From Desulfobacterales bacterium (lineage in GTDB: Bacteria; Desulfobacterota; Desulfobacteria; Desulfobacterales; JAAELO01): a DNA stretch of 55,826 nt. A program made the translations under genes and the position numbers. This document shows positions 42,039 through 50,724 of the stretch, one piece after another. The stretch lies in contig JAAELO010000078.1 in NCBI GenBank assembly GCA_024226555.1, positions 1 to 55,826 of the forward strand. The letters are read 5' to 3'. A model generated the notes under the pieces. That model saw nothing but the letters and a program-made list of their open reading frames with translations, did not search any database and had not been told where the DNA came from. How positions within the stretch are numbered: the stretch's first letter is position 1; each line of letters opens with the position of its first letter.

Positions 42039-43727
42039 ATGGAATTTGCAGCAATTGGAATACCTGTTTTTATTGTTCTTATAGCTATTGTCGCAATACT
42101 TTTTGTTTTTTCAAAACTTTATAGAAAAGCAACAAAAGAGTTGTCATTTGTAAGAACTGGTATGGGTGGGCAAAAGGTTATCATAGATGGTGGTTGTCTT
42201 GAATTACCAGTCTTTCATGACATTATCCCTGTTAACATGCAAACCTTAAGACTTGAAGTTTTAAGAATGGAGAAAGATGCTCTTATAACTAAAGACAGAA
42301 TGAGAGTTGATGTTGCAGCAGAGTTTTATGTAAGGGTTAGACCAGACAAGGAATCAGTTCCAATTGCTGCTCAAACACTTGGCACAAGGACTCTGGACAA
42401 AGATGCATTGAAATCTCTCATTGAAGGTAAGTTTATCGATGCATTAAGATCTGTAGCTGCTGAGATGGAGATGGAAGAACTTCATGAACAGCGATCCGAT
42501 TTTGTGCAAAAGGTACAGGGAGCTGTTGAGGAAGATCTTTCTAAAAACGGACTTGAACTTGAGTCAGTATCCCTAACAAGTCTTGATCAGACAAACAGAG
42601 AGCATCTTGATCCAAACAATGCTTTTGACGCCCAGGGATTAACTAAAATTACTGAAACTGTTGAGGCTAATAACAAATTCAGAAATGATCTTGTTAGAAA
42701 AGCTGAAGTAGAGATTGCACAAAAAAACCTTGAGACCGAACAACAGAAGCTGATGATTGGTAAAGAGGAGAAACTTGCCCGTGTAAATCAGGATAAAGAG
42801 ATTAAGTTTCTGGTAAGTATACAGGAAGCTGAAGTTGCTCAAACAGAGGCAGAACAGAGAAAACTGGCAGAGCAAGCTCAACTTGAAAGTGAAAGAAATA
42901 TCGAACAAACCAGAATCGAAAATGCAAAGCAGATTGAACAGGCTAAGATTTTAAAAGATAGAGAGTTAGAGGAAGCAAGGATTGGTAAACTTCAAATAAT
43001 TGAAGAGAGAAAAATAGAGCAGGAAAAAGCAATTAAACTTGCCGATCAGTTAAAATCCATTGAGGTTTTTAACAAATCCCAGGAGGAATCCCAGGCTAAA
43101 GCTTCTGCTGATGAAGCAAAAGCACATGCTGTTGCTGCTGAGGAAAAGGTAGTTACTGTTAGAGAAAAAGCTTCTGCAGAGAGAAGAAAAGCTATAGCTA
43201 TTATTAAAGCTGAAGAGGAAGCTGAAGAGGCTGCTGTTGGAATTATTAAAGCCGCAAATGCACAGGCCGAGGCTGCAAAACTTGAAGCTGAAGCAATTAA
43301 GGTAAAGGCTCTTGCAAAAGAGGAACAATATAGAGTTGATGCCGAGGGTGAACGTATTACCAATGAAGCTAAAAACACACTTAGTTCAGAGCTTGTGAGC
43401 TTGGAACTTAAACGTATTTTAGCTGAAGCAGCCCCTGCTATCATATCTGAAATGGTAAAGCCTATTGATAAGATCGATTCCATTAAAATTATGGATCTTA
43501 AAGGGATGGGTAGTTTTGGAAATGGAGGAAATGGAAATGGTTCAAAGGAAGTTAGTGAGGGAAACCTTGCTCAACAGGCAATGAATGCGGCTCTTCAATA
43601 CAAAGCTCAGGTTCCGTTTCTTAAAAATCTTTTAAACGAAATTGGTGTGGATGACGGTTTTGAGAATATGATCCCATCGGATATGAATGACAAACCAAAA
43701 GAGAAACCTGAGAAGGATAAAGAATAA
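42039..43727 (+). CDS. yqiK: YqiK/flotillin-like SPFH protein
   Basis: The 562-residue protein has an N-terminal membrane anchor (residues 4-25, IGIPVFIVLIAIVAILFVF), an SPFH/Band 7 domain (to about 230; FVRTGMGGQKVIIDGGCLEL, MRVDVAAEFYVRV), a long Glu/Lys/Ala-rich coiled coil (230-455), and a flotillin C-terminal part (AEAAPAIISEMVKPIDKI, then a Gly/Asn-rich GNGGNGNGS stretch). Flotillins form large membrane scaffolds. GAAGGAG precedes the ATG at 42039; a TTG fifteen bases earlier is unlikely to be used. It is the second gene of the pair with the YqiJ-like protein, followed by a terminator. Confidence 0.9.
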   Translation: MEFAAIGIPVFIVLIAIVAILFVFSKLYRKATKELSFVRTGMGGQKVIIDGGCLELPVFHDIIPVNMQTLRLEVLRMEKDALITKDRMRVDVAAEFYVRVRPDKESVPIAAQTLGTRTLDKDALKSLIEGKFIDALRSVAAEMEMEELHEQRSDFVQKVQGAVEEDLSKNGLELESVSLTSLDQTNREHLDPNNAFDAQGLTKITETVEANNKFRNDLVRKAEVEIAQKNLETEQQKLMIGKEEKLARVNQDKEIKFLVSIQEAEVAQTEAEQRKLAEQAQLESERNIEQTRIENAKQIEQAKILKDRELEEARIGKLQIIEERKIEQEKAIKLADQLKSIEVFNKSQEESQAKASADEAKAHAVAAEEKVVTVREKASAERRKAIAIIKAEEEAEEAAVGIIKAANAQAEAAKLEAEAIKVKALAKEEQYRVDAEGERITNEAKNTLSSELVSLELKRILAEAAPAIISEMVKPIDKIDSIKIMDLKGMGSFGNGGNGNGSKEVSEGNLAQQAMNAALQYKAQVPFLKNLLNEIGVDDGFENMIPSDMNDKPKEKPEKDKE

Positions 43728-43743
43728 CATTACCCATTTGATA

Positions 43744-43776
43744 AAAGACCCTGCATAAAATGCGGGGTCTTTCTTA
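43744..43776 (+). terminator. Rho-independent terminator after the flotillin-like gene
   Basis: AAAGACCC-T-GCAT and ATGC-G-GGGTCTTT form a stem of about 12 bp around AAA, followed by CTTAT. It starts 17 bases after the stop codon. Confidence 0.8.
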
Positions 43777-43805
43777 TAAAAAACTCAAAAATATTCATGG
43801 AAAAC

Positions 43806-43878
43806 AAAAAAGCTGAAATCAATTACTTTTAAGCTATTAGGGGATTTTAACTTAAAATAAGTGATCTCAGCTTTTTTT
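43806..43878. repeat. Long imperfect inverted repeat
   Basis: AAAAAAGCTGAAATCAATTA, then CTTTTAAG, pairs with CTTAAAATAAGTGATCTCAG plus CTTTTTTT. The stem is about 27 bp with a few mismatches around a 16-base loop. It ends in a T run on one strand and an A run on the other. It could be a second terminator, a small RNA, or a tiny mobile element. No second copy was found in the window. Confidence 0.55.
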
Positions 43879-44172
43879 TATTCTTTCTAAATAACCTTTC
43901 ACATTTTTTATCAATTTAATATGAAATAAATCACAAACTTCTTTTTTTATGGAAATTATATGAAAAGTGAAAGATTCAACATTACAACCATTTGTGACTA
44001 TATTTTAAATATTTACCATAAATTTTTAAACATATTCTAAACAATAAATTGTATTTTTAAGAAGTGAGATGATAATGTTTATATAAACCTTTTCACTAAA
44101 TTGTGTTTAAAATCATATGTTCAATTTTTTTCAAATCATAAGAAAAACTATAAAAACTAAAAGTGGAGATTT

Positions 44173-45273
44173 ATGAAGGCATTTTCATATAAAATTATCC
44201 TTTTCAACATTATAGTCCTTTTAATGGCGATACAAACTGCATATGCAGAAAGTTCCCCATCAACAAAAATTCTTTTAAAGGCAATTAAGATTTCTGACCT
44301 TTCTTTTTGCAATGAAAAAGTTCCTTTGGAAAGGTTTGAAATTAAAGAACGCTTTGAAAAAGAGATGCTTCTGATATTGTGGGATAAACCCCAGGTAATA
44401 TTGTGGCTTAAAAGGGCTGCAAGGTATTTCCCCCATATCGAAGAGGAGTTGAAAAAAAACAAGATACCAGATGATTTGAAATATATTGTTGTGATCGAGA
44501 GTGCCGTAAGACCACATATAGGATCAAGAAAGGGAGCAAGAGGATTCTGGCAGTTTATTCCTGGTACAGCAAGGCAGTATGGTTTGAAAGTTAACAGGTT
44601 TGCTGATGATAGAAGAGATATTAAATTATCAACACTTGCTGCTATTAAGTATCTGAAAAAATTATACATTAAATTTGATAGCTGGACTCTTGCTGCTGCT
44701 GCATATAACATGGGAGAAAGAGGTCTTAACTATGAAATGACAGAGCAGGATGTTATAGATTTCTATAATCTCCACCTGCCGCTTGAAACCCAGCGTTATA
44801 TTTTGAGAATTATTGCTGCGAAATACATTATGAAAGATCCTTCCAAATTTGGGTTTGATATCAAAAAAGATGACCTCTACAAACCCTATGAATTTGATGA
44901 GATAATAGTCTCCACAAAATATAAAATACCTTTAAGAATTGTGGCACAGGCAGCTGGAACCTATTTTAAAAAAATAAAGGATCTCAATCCAAAATTCAGA
45001 AAATATTATTTAAGAGGTACACATGAAATCAGAATTCCAAAGGATGAAGCCAAGAATTTCTTTCAAAAATACAGACCCCTTGTTGCAGAATACCTGAAAA
45101 ATAAAACCGATCAAACTTATGTGGTTAGAAATGGGGATAACTTAACAACAATTGCAGAACAGTTTAATATTCCTTTAAAATCATTAGTCTATTGGAACCA
45201 AATAAAAAGAAGGGATCGCATCCACCCAGGAGACAAACTCGTCATATACAAGAAAAAATCACATCAGAATTAA
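44173..45273 (+). CDS. MltD-like membrane-bound lytic murein transglycosylase
   Basis: The 366-residue protein has a signal peptide (IILFNIIVLLMAIQTAYA, cleavage near residue 25), no lipobox, and a Slt-type transglycosylase domain (about 70-230). YIVVIESAVRPH holds the catalytic Glu109, followed by SRKGARGFWQFIPGTARQYG, and TLAAAAYNMGERGL. One LysM module (about 315-362; YVVRNGDNLTTIAEQFNI, IHPGDKLVIY) closes it. It cleaves peptidoglycan glycan strands with formation of 1,6-anhydro ends. E. coli MltD has two LysM modules, here one. TGGAGAT precedes the ATG. It is convergent with the aspartoacylase-type gene. Confidence 0.92.
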   Translation: MKAFSYKIILFNIIVLLMAIQTAYAESSPSTKILLKAIKISDLSFCNEKVPLERFEIKERFEKEMLLILWDKPQVILWLKRAARYFPHIEEELKKNKIPDDLKYIVVIESAVRPHIGSRKGARGFWQFIPGTARQYGLKVNRFADDRRDIKLSTLAAIKYLKKLYIKFDSWTLAAAAYNMGERGLNYEMTEQDVIDFYNLHLPLETQRYILRIIAAKYIMKDPSKFGFDIKKDDLYKPYEFDEIIVSTKYKIPLRIVAQAAGTYFKKIKDLNPKFRKYYLRGTHEIRIPKDEAKNFFQKYRPLVAEYLKNKTDQTYVVRNGDNLTTIAEQFNIPLKSLVYWNQIKRRDRIHPGDKLVIYKKKSHQN

Positions 45274-45290
45274 TCGATTTTAATCAGAAT

Positions 45291-46415
45291 TCAGGGGGAG
45301 AGTAGAAACTTCCCCTTACCTTCAAGTTCCTCTTTACCGGCTACCCTTCCTATAATGAGCCCATTGGTAGCAAGTCTGTTTGATCTTCTTGTAAACAAAA
45401 TACCACTTGTTTCACTTTTAACTGTTGAAACTTCATTAGCAAGTGGATTTATTATTTCAGCAATAAGATCACCTTTTACAACAGAATCTCCTGGTTCTTT
45501 ATTATAAACAATGACTCCGGAGTTATTGGATTGTATCTGCTGGACTCCCTCTAAAGGAGTCGCCTCGTTTTTAAGTTCGGGCAGATCAGGACATTGCCCC
45601 TTAATGAAGCCCCTTCTTTGAAGGAATATAAAAATATTTTCAGCATCTTTTTTTGCTATTTCATGGGTAACATCGCATCTTCCCCTAAGTTCAATCGTTG
45701 CAGATAGACAAGCTAATGGAATAGGATGCTTCGGGAATTTTTCTGCAAGTTCCCAGTATATCTTACTACAGGCTTCGTCAAACGGATCACCACCTGAACA
45801 TCTTGATAAAAGTGTTGCTTTTGCCCCCATTTGCTTTGATAGATCTTTTGAATTTTCCCAAAGAGGTGTACCTAAATAAATGTGACTTATGCCATCAAAA
45901 TCACAGTGAAGATCAAGTACTATGTCAGAATCATAAGCAAGTGAGTAAAGGTATTTTTTTAGATATTCACTTTCATTAACCGTTTCAATTCCCTTGATTA
46001 CCGTTGATATTGCACTTCGTATAAGGGAGATATTCCCTTTTTCATCAGATGAAAGTTTTCCATTGATTAATTCGGCAACTTCTTCTGTGACATCTGGAAA
46101 ATCCCGGTTAAAATTGACTCCGGTTTTATTATCGAACCTTCCGTCTATTCTTCCATGGTTCCATTGACTTTGACCAATTGGGTTTGCTGATGGAACTATT
46201 ACTATTTCTCCATCAACATCCCCTTTTTTGTCAGCTTCTTTAAGCATCTTCTCAAGATGGAACAAAACAAGAACACCCGGTGCCTCATCAGCATGCAGGT
46301 TGGCTTGGATGTATGCCTTTTTACCTGTTTTTTCTCCGAATTTTAAAACTACAATTTCCCTTTTACTACCCAAAAGCATTGAGGGGAAATAGTGGGTCTC
46401 TCTTAAAAAAGCCAT
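45291..46415 (-). CDS. Succinylglutamate desuccinylase/aspartoacylase-family zinc hydrolase (M14-type)
   Basis: The 374-residue protein has the zinc carboxypeptidase-like site: QANLHADEAPG (His and Glu ligands), VPSANPIGQSQ, GVNFNRDFPD (the Asn-Arg substrate grip), VLDLHCDFDG (third ligand His), and TIELRGRCDV with the catalytic Glu. A C-terminal biotinyl/lipoyl-like beta domain (GVIVYNKEPGDSVVKGDLIA, EVSTVKSETSGILFTR) is typical of this subgroup. It probably removes an acyl group from an amino acid or amidates a related compound. It starts 11 bases after the aminotransferase gene, so the two are co-transcribed and may act in one amino-acid pathway. Confidence 0.88.
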   Translation of the reverse strand: MAFLRETHYFPSMLLGSKREIVVLKFGEKTGKKAYIQANLHADEAPGVLVLFHLEKMLKEADKKGDVDGEIVIVPSANPIGQSQWNHGRIDGRFDNKTGVNFNRDFPDVTEEVAELINGKLSSDEKGNISLIRSAISTVIKGIETVNESEYLKKYLYSLAYDSDIVLDLHCDFDGISHIYLGTPLWENSKDLSKQMGAKATLLSRCSGGDPFDEACSKIYWELAEKFPKHPIPLACLSATIELRGRCDVTHEIAKKDAENIFIFLQRRGFIKGQCPDLPELKNEATPLEGVQQIQSNNSGVIVYNKEPGDSVVKGDLIAEIINPLANEVSTVKSETSGILFTRRSNRLATNGLIIGRVAGKEELEGKGKFLLSP

Positions 46416-46426
46416 TGATTAAATTC

Positions 46427-47689
46427 CTATAAAACTTCTATGCTTGCGAGTTTGATACAAACAGTAAGTACTTCCATAGCTAGTTCAAGCTCATCAGTTT
46501 CAGGTAAAGATGGTGCAATTCTAATATTACAGTCTTTTGGGTCCTTTTTTAGGGGATATGTTGAACCGGCAGGAGTTAATTTTACACCTGCTTCGTTAGC
46601 AAGCGCTATAACTCTTGTAGCACAACCTTCTAATGTATCCAGACTTATAAAATATCCACCTTTAGGATTACTCCATGAAGCTAAACCAGAACCACCTAGT
46701 TCCTTATCAAGAATTTTTGTTATCATATCAAACTTTGGCTTTAAAATTTCACCATGTTTTATCATATGTTTATCTAAACCATCAATATTCTCAAAAAATT
46801 TAAAATGTCTTAACTGGTTTAATTTATCTGGTCCTATTGTTTGAAAAGCAATTTTGCTTTTTATATAGTTTATATTCTTTTTACTACTACCAATCATAGA
46901 TAAACCAGCACCAGCGAATGTAATTTTTGATGTTGATCCAAAGATAAACGGTCTGTCAGGATTACCTGTCTCTCTACAAGTTGTAAGTATATTTAACAGT
47001 TCAGGTCTTTCATCTGTTAAGTGGTGGTAGTTATATGCATTGTCCCAGAATATTCTAAAATCAGATGCTTTAGTCTGCATTTTTGAGAGTCTTTCAACAA
47101 CCTCATTTGTATATGTGATACCAGTCGGATTGCTGTATTTAGGAACACACCATATTCCTTTAATGGAATCATCTGAAAGAACAAGTTTCTCAACCTGATC
47201 CATATCAGGACCATTTTCATCCATATCTATTATTATCATCTCAATTCCAAGGGTTTCGCAAATTGCAAAATGTCTGTCATAACCAGGGCTTGGGCATAAA
47301 AATTTAATTTTTGGGATTTTACCCCAGGGAGTCTCATTTTCACTAACACCATATACATATGCATTTACAATTGTGTCATGCATAAGATTCAAACTTGAGT
47401 TACCTCCAATGACTATCTCATCTTCAGATACTTCAATATACTCAGAAAAGAGTTTTTTAACCTCAGGAATACCATCAAGACCGCCGTAATTTCTACAGTC
47501 CGTACCATTTGAAGCCTTGTAATTATTTTCTGAAACAAGATTTAACATGGGAAAAGAAAGATCCAGCTGTTTAGGACAAGGTTTTCCTCTTGTCATATCA
47601 AGAGCAAGGTTTCTAGCTTTGAATGATTCAAATTTTGTTAGTAGTGATTCTCTTTCCTCTTTAAGTTCAATAAAATCCTGATTACTCAT
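46427..47689 (-). CDS. PLP-dependent aminotransferase (aspartate aminotransferase-like, type 1c)
   Basis: The 420-residue fold type I enzyme opens with the subgroup mark LALDMTRGKPCPKQLDLS, then DCRNYGGLDGIPEVKKLFSE, VIGGNSSLNLMHDTI, and FLCPSPGYDRHFAICETLGI. CVPKYSNPTGITY and IFWDNAYNYHHL hold the PLP-contacting Asn, Asp and Tyr. FGSTSKITFAGAGLSM carries the Schiff-base Lys, and the C-terminal NIRIAPSLP has the carboxylate-binding Arg. It transfers amino groups to a 2-oxo acid; aspartate is the favoured substrate by family. It is the first gene of the pair with the aspartoacylase-type hydrolase. Confidence 0.9.
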   Translation of the reverse strand: MSNQDFIELKEERESLLTKFESFKARNLALDMTRGKPCPKQLDLSFPMLNLVSENNYKASNGTDCRNYGGLDGIPEVKKLFSEYIEVSEDEIVIGGNSSLNLMHDTIVNAYVYGVSENETPWGKIPKIKFLCPSPGYDRHFAICETLGIEMIIIDMDENGPDMDQVEKLVLSDDSIKGIWCVPKYSNPTGITYTNEVVERLSKMQTKASDFRIFWDNAYNYHHLTDERPELLNILTTCRETGNPDRPFIFGSTSKITFAGAGLSMIGSSKKNINYIKSKIAFQTIGPDKLNQLRHFKFFENIDGLDKHMIKHGEILKPKFDMITKILDKELGGSGLASWSNPKGGYFISLDTLEGCATRVIALANEAGVKLTPAGSTYPLKKDPKDCNIRIAPSLPETDELELAMEVLTVCIKLASIEVL

Positions 47690-47932
47690 GGCCTTTTCCT
47701 TTTAGCAAGTTAAAATTACTGTAGTTAAAAATTATATCCTGTTTTTTTAGTAGGAATAAAGCCTATATCACAAGTTTTTAGCTTTAAAAAGAGGTAACCT
47801 GTTATTTTTATGATAAGTGTTTTAAATAAAAAACGATAAGTTTTTTATACACCTCTTTTTATGCCAATTTTTGAAGAAAACCGAATAAAATCAGATGGAA
47901 TTTATGCAATACTTAAAATAATTATTAAAATT

Positions 47933-48679
47933 TTAAATAAGATCTGGAAATTTGAGATTTATATGCTCTAGCAACTTATCACCTATTGCAAGACCAAGTT
48001 CTATAAACTCCGGACCATATTTTTTTCCCGTTTTGGAACGAAATGAAGATTTTATTTTGAGGATGGATTTAATACCTTCAGGATAGTTTTTGACAAATAA
48101 CTCAAGGGGAACATCTGCAAAAGAAACCATCTCCCATACAGTATGTGTAAAATTATCCGGCCCCCATCTGAATTTGTCTGCATCATAGAGACAATTTGAT
48201 ATTGTAAGTTCGCACTGCGTAAACTCATCATCATTTTTTTTAAAAGCTTCATGGTTACGAATTGCCTTACTTATTTTCTCAATCTCATTTTTACTAAATG
48301 GAAAATCCCTAAGTGCCTTACCGGCAAAAACAGATGATTCAAGTGCATGGTTTTTTGTTTTTCTTATAATATCATGAAAAAGGCCAGTACACTGCATAAT
48401 TAGAAGTTCTCTGTCAATATTTTCAAACCCTTTTTCAGCAATCAATAGGGCCCCGGCATCAACAGCAACTTTTGTTGCATGGGCAAATCCGTGTCCAAAA
48501 TTATTTTCCAGTTTCCTGTGAACAAAGTCTTTTAGTATACCGACCTCGCTATTTTCTTCAAAAAATGTTGTTGAATATTCAAAAGCTGCGCTGTAATCCT
48601 TGTAAAAAGACGGTATAGAAAGGGTTTCGGCTATATTTCTTGCTTCTTCCCTGATTTTTAAATATACATTATTTGCCAT
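47933..48679 (-). CDS. HD-domain hydrolase
   Basis: The 248-residue protein has the metal-binding HD-domain set in order: GHGFAHATKVAVDAGALL (first His), CTGLFHDIIRKTKNHALESS (His-Asp doublet), and ISKAIRNHEAFKK (later His). The C-terminal half is helical (FADVPLELFVKNYPEGIKSI). HD proteins hydrolyse phosphoesters of nucleotides. The target is unknown. It is probably a single-gene unit: 243 bases separate it from the aminotransferase gene downstream, and no close gene lies upstream. Confidence 0.85.
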   Translation of the reverse strand: MANNVYLKIREEARNIAETLSIPSFYKDYSAAFEYSTTFFEENSEVGILKDFVHRKLENNFGHGFAHATKVAVDAGALLIAEKGFENIDRELLIMQCTGLFHDIIRKTKNHALESSVFAGKALRDFPFSKNEIEKISKAIRNHEAFKKNDDEFTQCELTISNCLYDADKFRWGPDNFTHTVWEMVSFADVPLELFVKNYPEGIKSILKIKSSFRSKTGKKYGPEFIELGLAIGDKLLEHINLKFPDLI

Positions 48680-49018
48680 TTATATTTTCCATACTTTAAA
48701 ATTCAAATTTATAAAAAGCTATCATGTATGAAGGATTTGATCAATTAACAAACTTTTTTTTCGGTATATTATCTGTTGCAATATTCATATGTATTATGTA
48801 GAGAAAAAATTTATTAAATAAACAGTTTTTTAGACTTAAGTCTGTTTCTTAATTCGAGTTTTATTTTCCCCTTAATACCAAAAATAAGAAGATGGAAAAA
48901 GACTAAGTCTTAGTTGCCTAAGTTTTAGCCATTTAGTCTTCAATTATTTCTTTTTTTATGGTAAACTTTGATTTTGTTAGTCCTTCGATTTATTAATTTA
49001 GCCAGAAAATAAAACTTA
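48680..49018. other. Divergent intergenic region, small palindromes only
   Basis: It contains an AGACTT/AAGTCT palindrome near 48830 and an AAGACTAA/TTTAGTCTT pair at about 48899-48942 that may be a regulatory or attenuator hairpin. No gene was recognised. Confidence 0.35.
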
Positions 49019-49849
49019 ATGATAAATGACATATATGGAATACTAAAAAGAGCAACTAAAAGGGCCTGGGAGGAGAACATTTCTGAAGCTGCTGCAAGTT
49101 TAGCATTCTTCTCCTTTTTATCTATAATTCCACTGATTCTAATACTTGTTGCCATCTCAAGTTATGTCCTGAAAGATTTCCAAACACAGTTTAAAATTGT
49201 AGAAATAATCCTTGAACTTTTTCCAAGTGTCTCCAGAGGCATTATTAAACAGAATCTTTTTAGCCTTCTTCAGATAAGAGGTACTGTTAGTATAATAGGT
49301 GCTATTACTCTTTTGTGGACCGCTACAAGTATGTTTTCAATTCTCATATATAATCTTAACAGAGCATGGCTTGACGCCCTTTCAAGGGGTTTTATCAAAT
49401 CAAGGATCATAGCTTTTTTTATTGTCGGACTTCTCACATCCCTGCTTCTGACATTCTTTTTTATAATCACTTTATTGAACTTATACCCTGTCTGGGAGAT
49501 TATATTTGGGGTATCTATAATGTACATCCACTATGCAAAGCAGTATTTTCAGTATGTAGTCCTGCATATTTTTGTTCTTATTACCTTTACCTGTTTATAC
49601 AGGTGGGCACCAAAAAGAAATGTACAATGGAAATTTGCATTTGTAGGCTCAATGGTTGCTACAACGTTCGTTGGCTTAACAACACTATTATTTAGTAATT
49701 ACATAAGTAGTGGTATTTCAAAATACAATGTCATCTATGGATCACTTGGAGCAATAGTTGCTTTTTTGTCATGGCTTTACTTAACAAACTTTATAGTAAT
49801 TTTCAGTGCACACATTGGAGCTGCCACTGCAAGACGGTATGAGAAATGA
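49019..49849 (+). CDS. YihY/BrkB-family membrane protein
   Basis: The 276-residue inner-membrane protein has six predicted helices and the family landmarks: RAWEENISEAAASLAFFSFL, SIIPLILILVAISSYVL, GTVSIIGAITLLWTATSMF, YNLNRAW, RWAPKRNVQWKFAFVGSMVA, and YGSLGAIVAFLSWLYLTNFI. Members are often labelled ribonuclease BN by mistake; the real role is not settled and may be transport or envelope maintenance. It is the first of three tightly spaced genes and overlaps the next by four bases (ATGA). Confidence 0.88.
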   Translation: MINDIYGILKRATKRAWEENISEAAASLAFFSFLSIIPLILILVAISSYVLKDFQTQFKIVEIILELFPSVSRGIIKQNLFSLLQIRGTVSIIGAITLLWTATSMFSILIYNLNRAWLDALSRGFIKSRIIAFFIVGLLTSLLLTFFFIITLLNLYPVWEIIFGVSIMYIHYAKQYFQYVVLHIFVLITFTCLYRWAPKRNVQWKFAFVGSMVATTFVGLTTLLFSNYISSGISKYNVIYGSLGAIVAFLSWLYLTNFIVIFSAHIGAATARRYEK

Positions 49850-50355
49850 ATTTTAAAGGTCATCTTGCAGGAGGTTTATTAACCGGAGCTGGGATCTCAT
49901 TTATAGCAATTAATTTTGATTCGCAAGTAGTAAGAACCGTTTTTACAATAACACCGATAGCACTTATATTTAGTATGTTTCCTGATCTTGATACTTCATC
50001 AATTCCACAAAGATGGTTTTATCGCTTCATTATTCTTTATATGTTCTCTCTTGCATTAAACAATGAATTTAAGTTTGCAACGCTCATTGGAATCCTGGTA
50101 TTAGCTCCGGTTATTGACCAGCACAGAGGATGGACCCATAGTTTTCATGCCGCATTTATAGTCCCTTTGGCACTTATTATCGTGTATCAGTTTTTCCTTT
50201 CAAGAAACCATTTTTTTGAGAATTTCAATTTAAATGGGATAGTAGATTGTATTTTAAAATATAAATGGATTCTATTAGCTGCTATTTCAGGATGGTGCTC
50301 ACATATTATTTTAGATTCAAAGTGGTTGGTTAAAAACCACGCAAAGCATATATAA
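49846..50355 (+). CDS. YdjM-like membrane-bound metal-dependent hydrolase
   Basis: The 169-residue membrane protein has the LexA-binding YdjM pattern: FKGHLAGGLLTGAGISF (first His), FSMFPDLDTSSIPQRW, DQHRGWTHSFHAAFIV (the HRG-x-THS motif) and GWCSHIILDSKW. Four helices carry the acidic and His metal ligands. Family members are membrane-embedded phosphatase-like hydrolases, some SOS-regulated; no LexA box was recognised here. The ATG overlaps the stop of the BrkB-family gene, showing translational coupling. Confidence 0.85.
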   Translation: MNFKGHLAGGLLTGAGISFIAINFDSQVVRTVFTITPIALIFSMFPDLDTSSIPQRWFYRFIILYMFSLALNNEFKFATLIGILVLAPVIDQHRGWTHSFHAAFIVPLALIIVYQFFLSRNHFFENFNLNGIVDCILKYKWILLAAISGWCSHIILDSKWLVKNHAKHI

Positions 50356-50358
50356 TAA

Positions 50359-50532
50359 ATGGGATTTTGCTTTAAACATAATGAAGTACAAACAAACTAT
50401 TTGTGCATGAAATACAACGAATATATGTGTGATACGTGTATAAAATGTAAAGACCCTGAAATCTACTGCAAATTCAGGCAAAATTGCACAATAGCTTACA
50501 TCGACAAAGAGAAAAGAAGAGAAACCGATTAA
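50359..50532 (+). CDS. Cysteine-rich small protein, B-box-like zinc binder
   Basis: Four bases after the YdjM-like stop, an ATG opens a 57-residue frame with seven Cys and one nearby His: FCFKHN, YLCMKYNEYMCDTCIKCKD, PEIYCKFRQNCTIAYIDKEK. The spacing C4-x2-H7-x8-C16-x7-C24-x2-C27 is close to the first half of a B-box zinc finger; C30, C37 and C43 could complete a second site. The tight spacing and coherent Cys pattern argue for a real gene. Function is unknown; a partner of the two membrane proteins is possible. Confidence 0.7.
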   Translation: MGFCFKHNEVQTNYLCMKYNEYMCDTCIKCKDPEIYCKFRQNCTIAYIDKEKRRETD

Positions 50533-50552
50533 TCAGCCATATTGTAATAAAG

Positions 50553-50638
50553 AAACCCTCTTAATAACTTATTTTTAATAAACAGCCTTGTATTTTTAGA
50601 AACTATTCCAATCAAAATTCTAATTATTAGAGATTCCC
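50553..50638 (-). repeat. Miniature inverted-repeat element, copy F (internally deleted)
   Basis: It runs from AAACCCTCTTAATAACTTAT to AATTCTAATTATTAGAGATT plus CCC. The block AGCCTTGTATTTTTAG matches the reverse of the CAAGGC region of full copies. At 86 bp it is shorter than the approximately 130- and 157-bp copies. It separates the BrkB operon from the pentapeptide-repeat gene. Confidence 0.75.
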
Positions 50639-50724
50639 ATAATTAATTTATTTTGGTATAATCTTAAGAAACTTACCACCATTTTCGAAATTTCAGATTT
50701 TACTCAAAAACAGGTTTGATACTA

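Noticed and set aside
42639..43483. Frames of 89-145 residues opposite the flotillin-like gene
   Set aside because: Antisense shadows of the Glu/Ala/Lys-rich coiled-coil codons.
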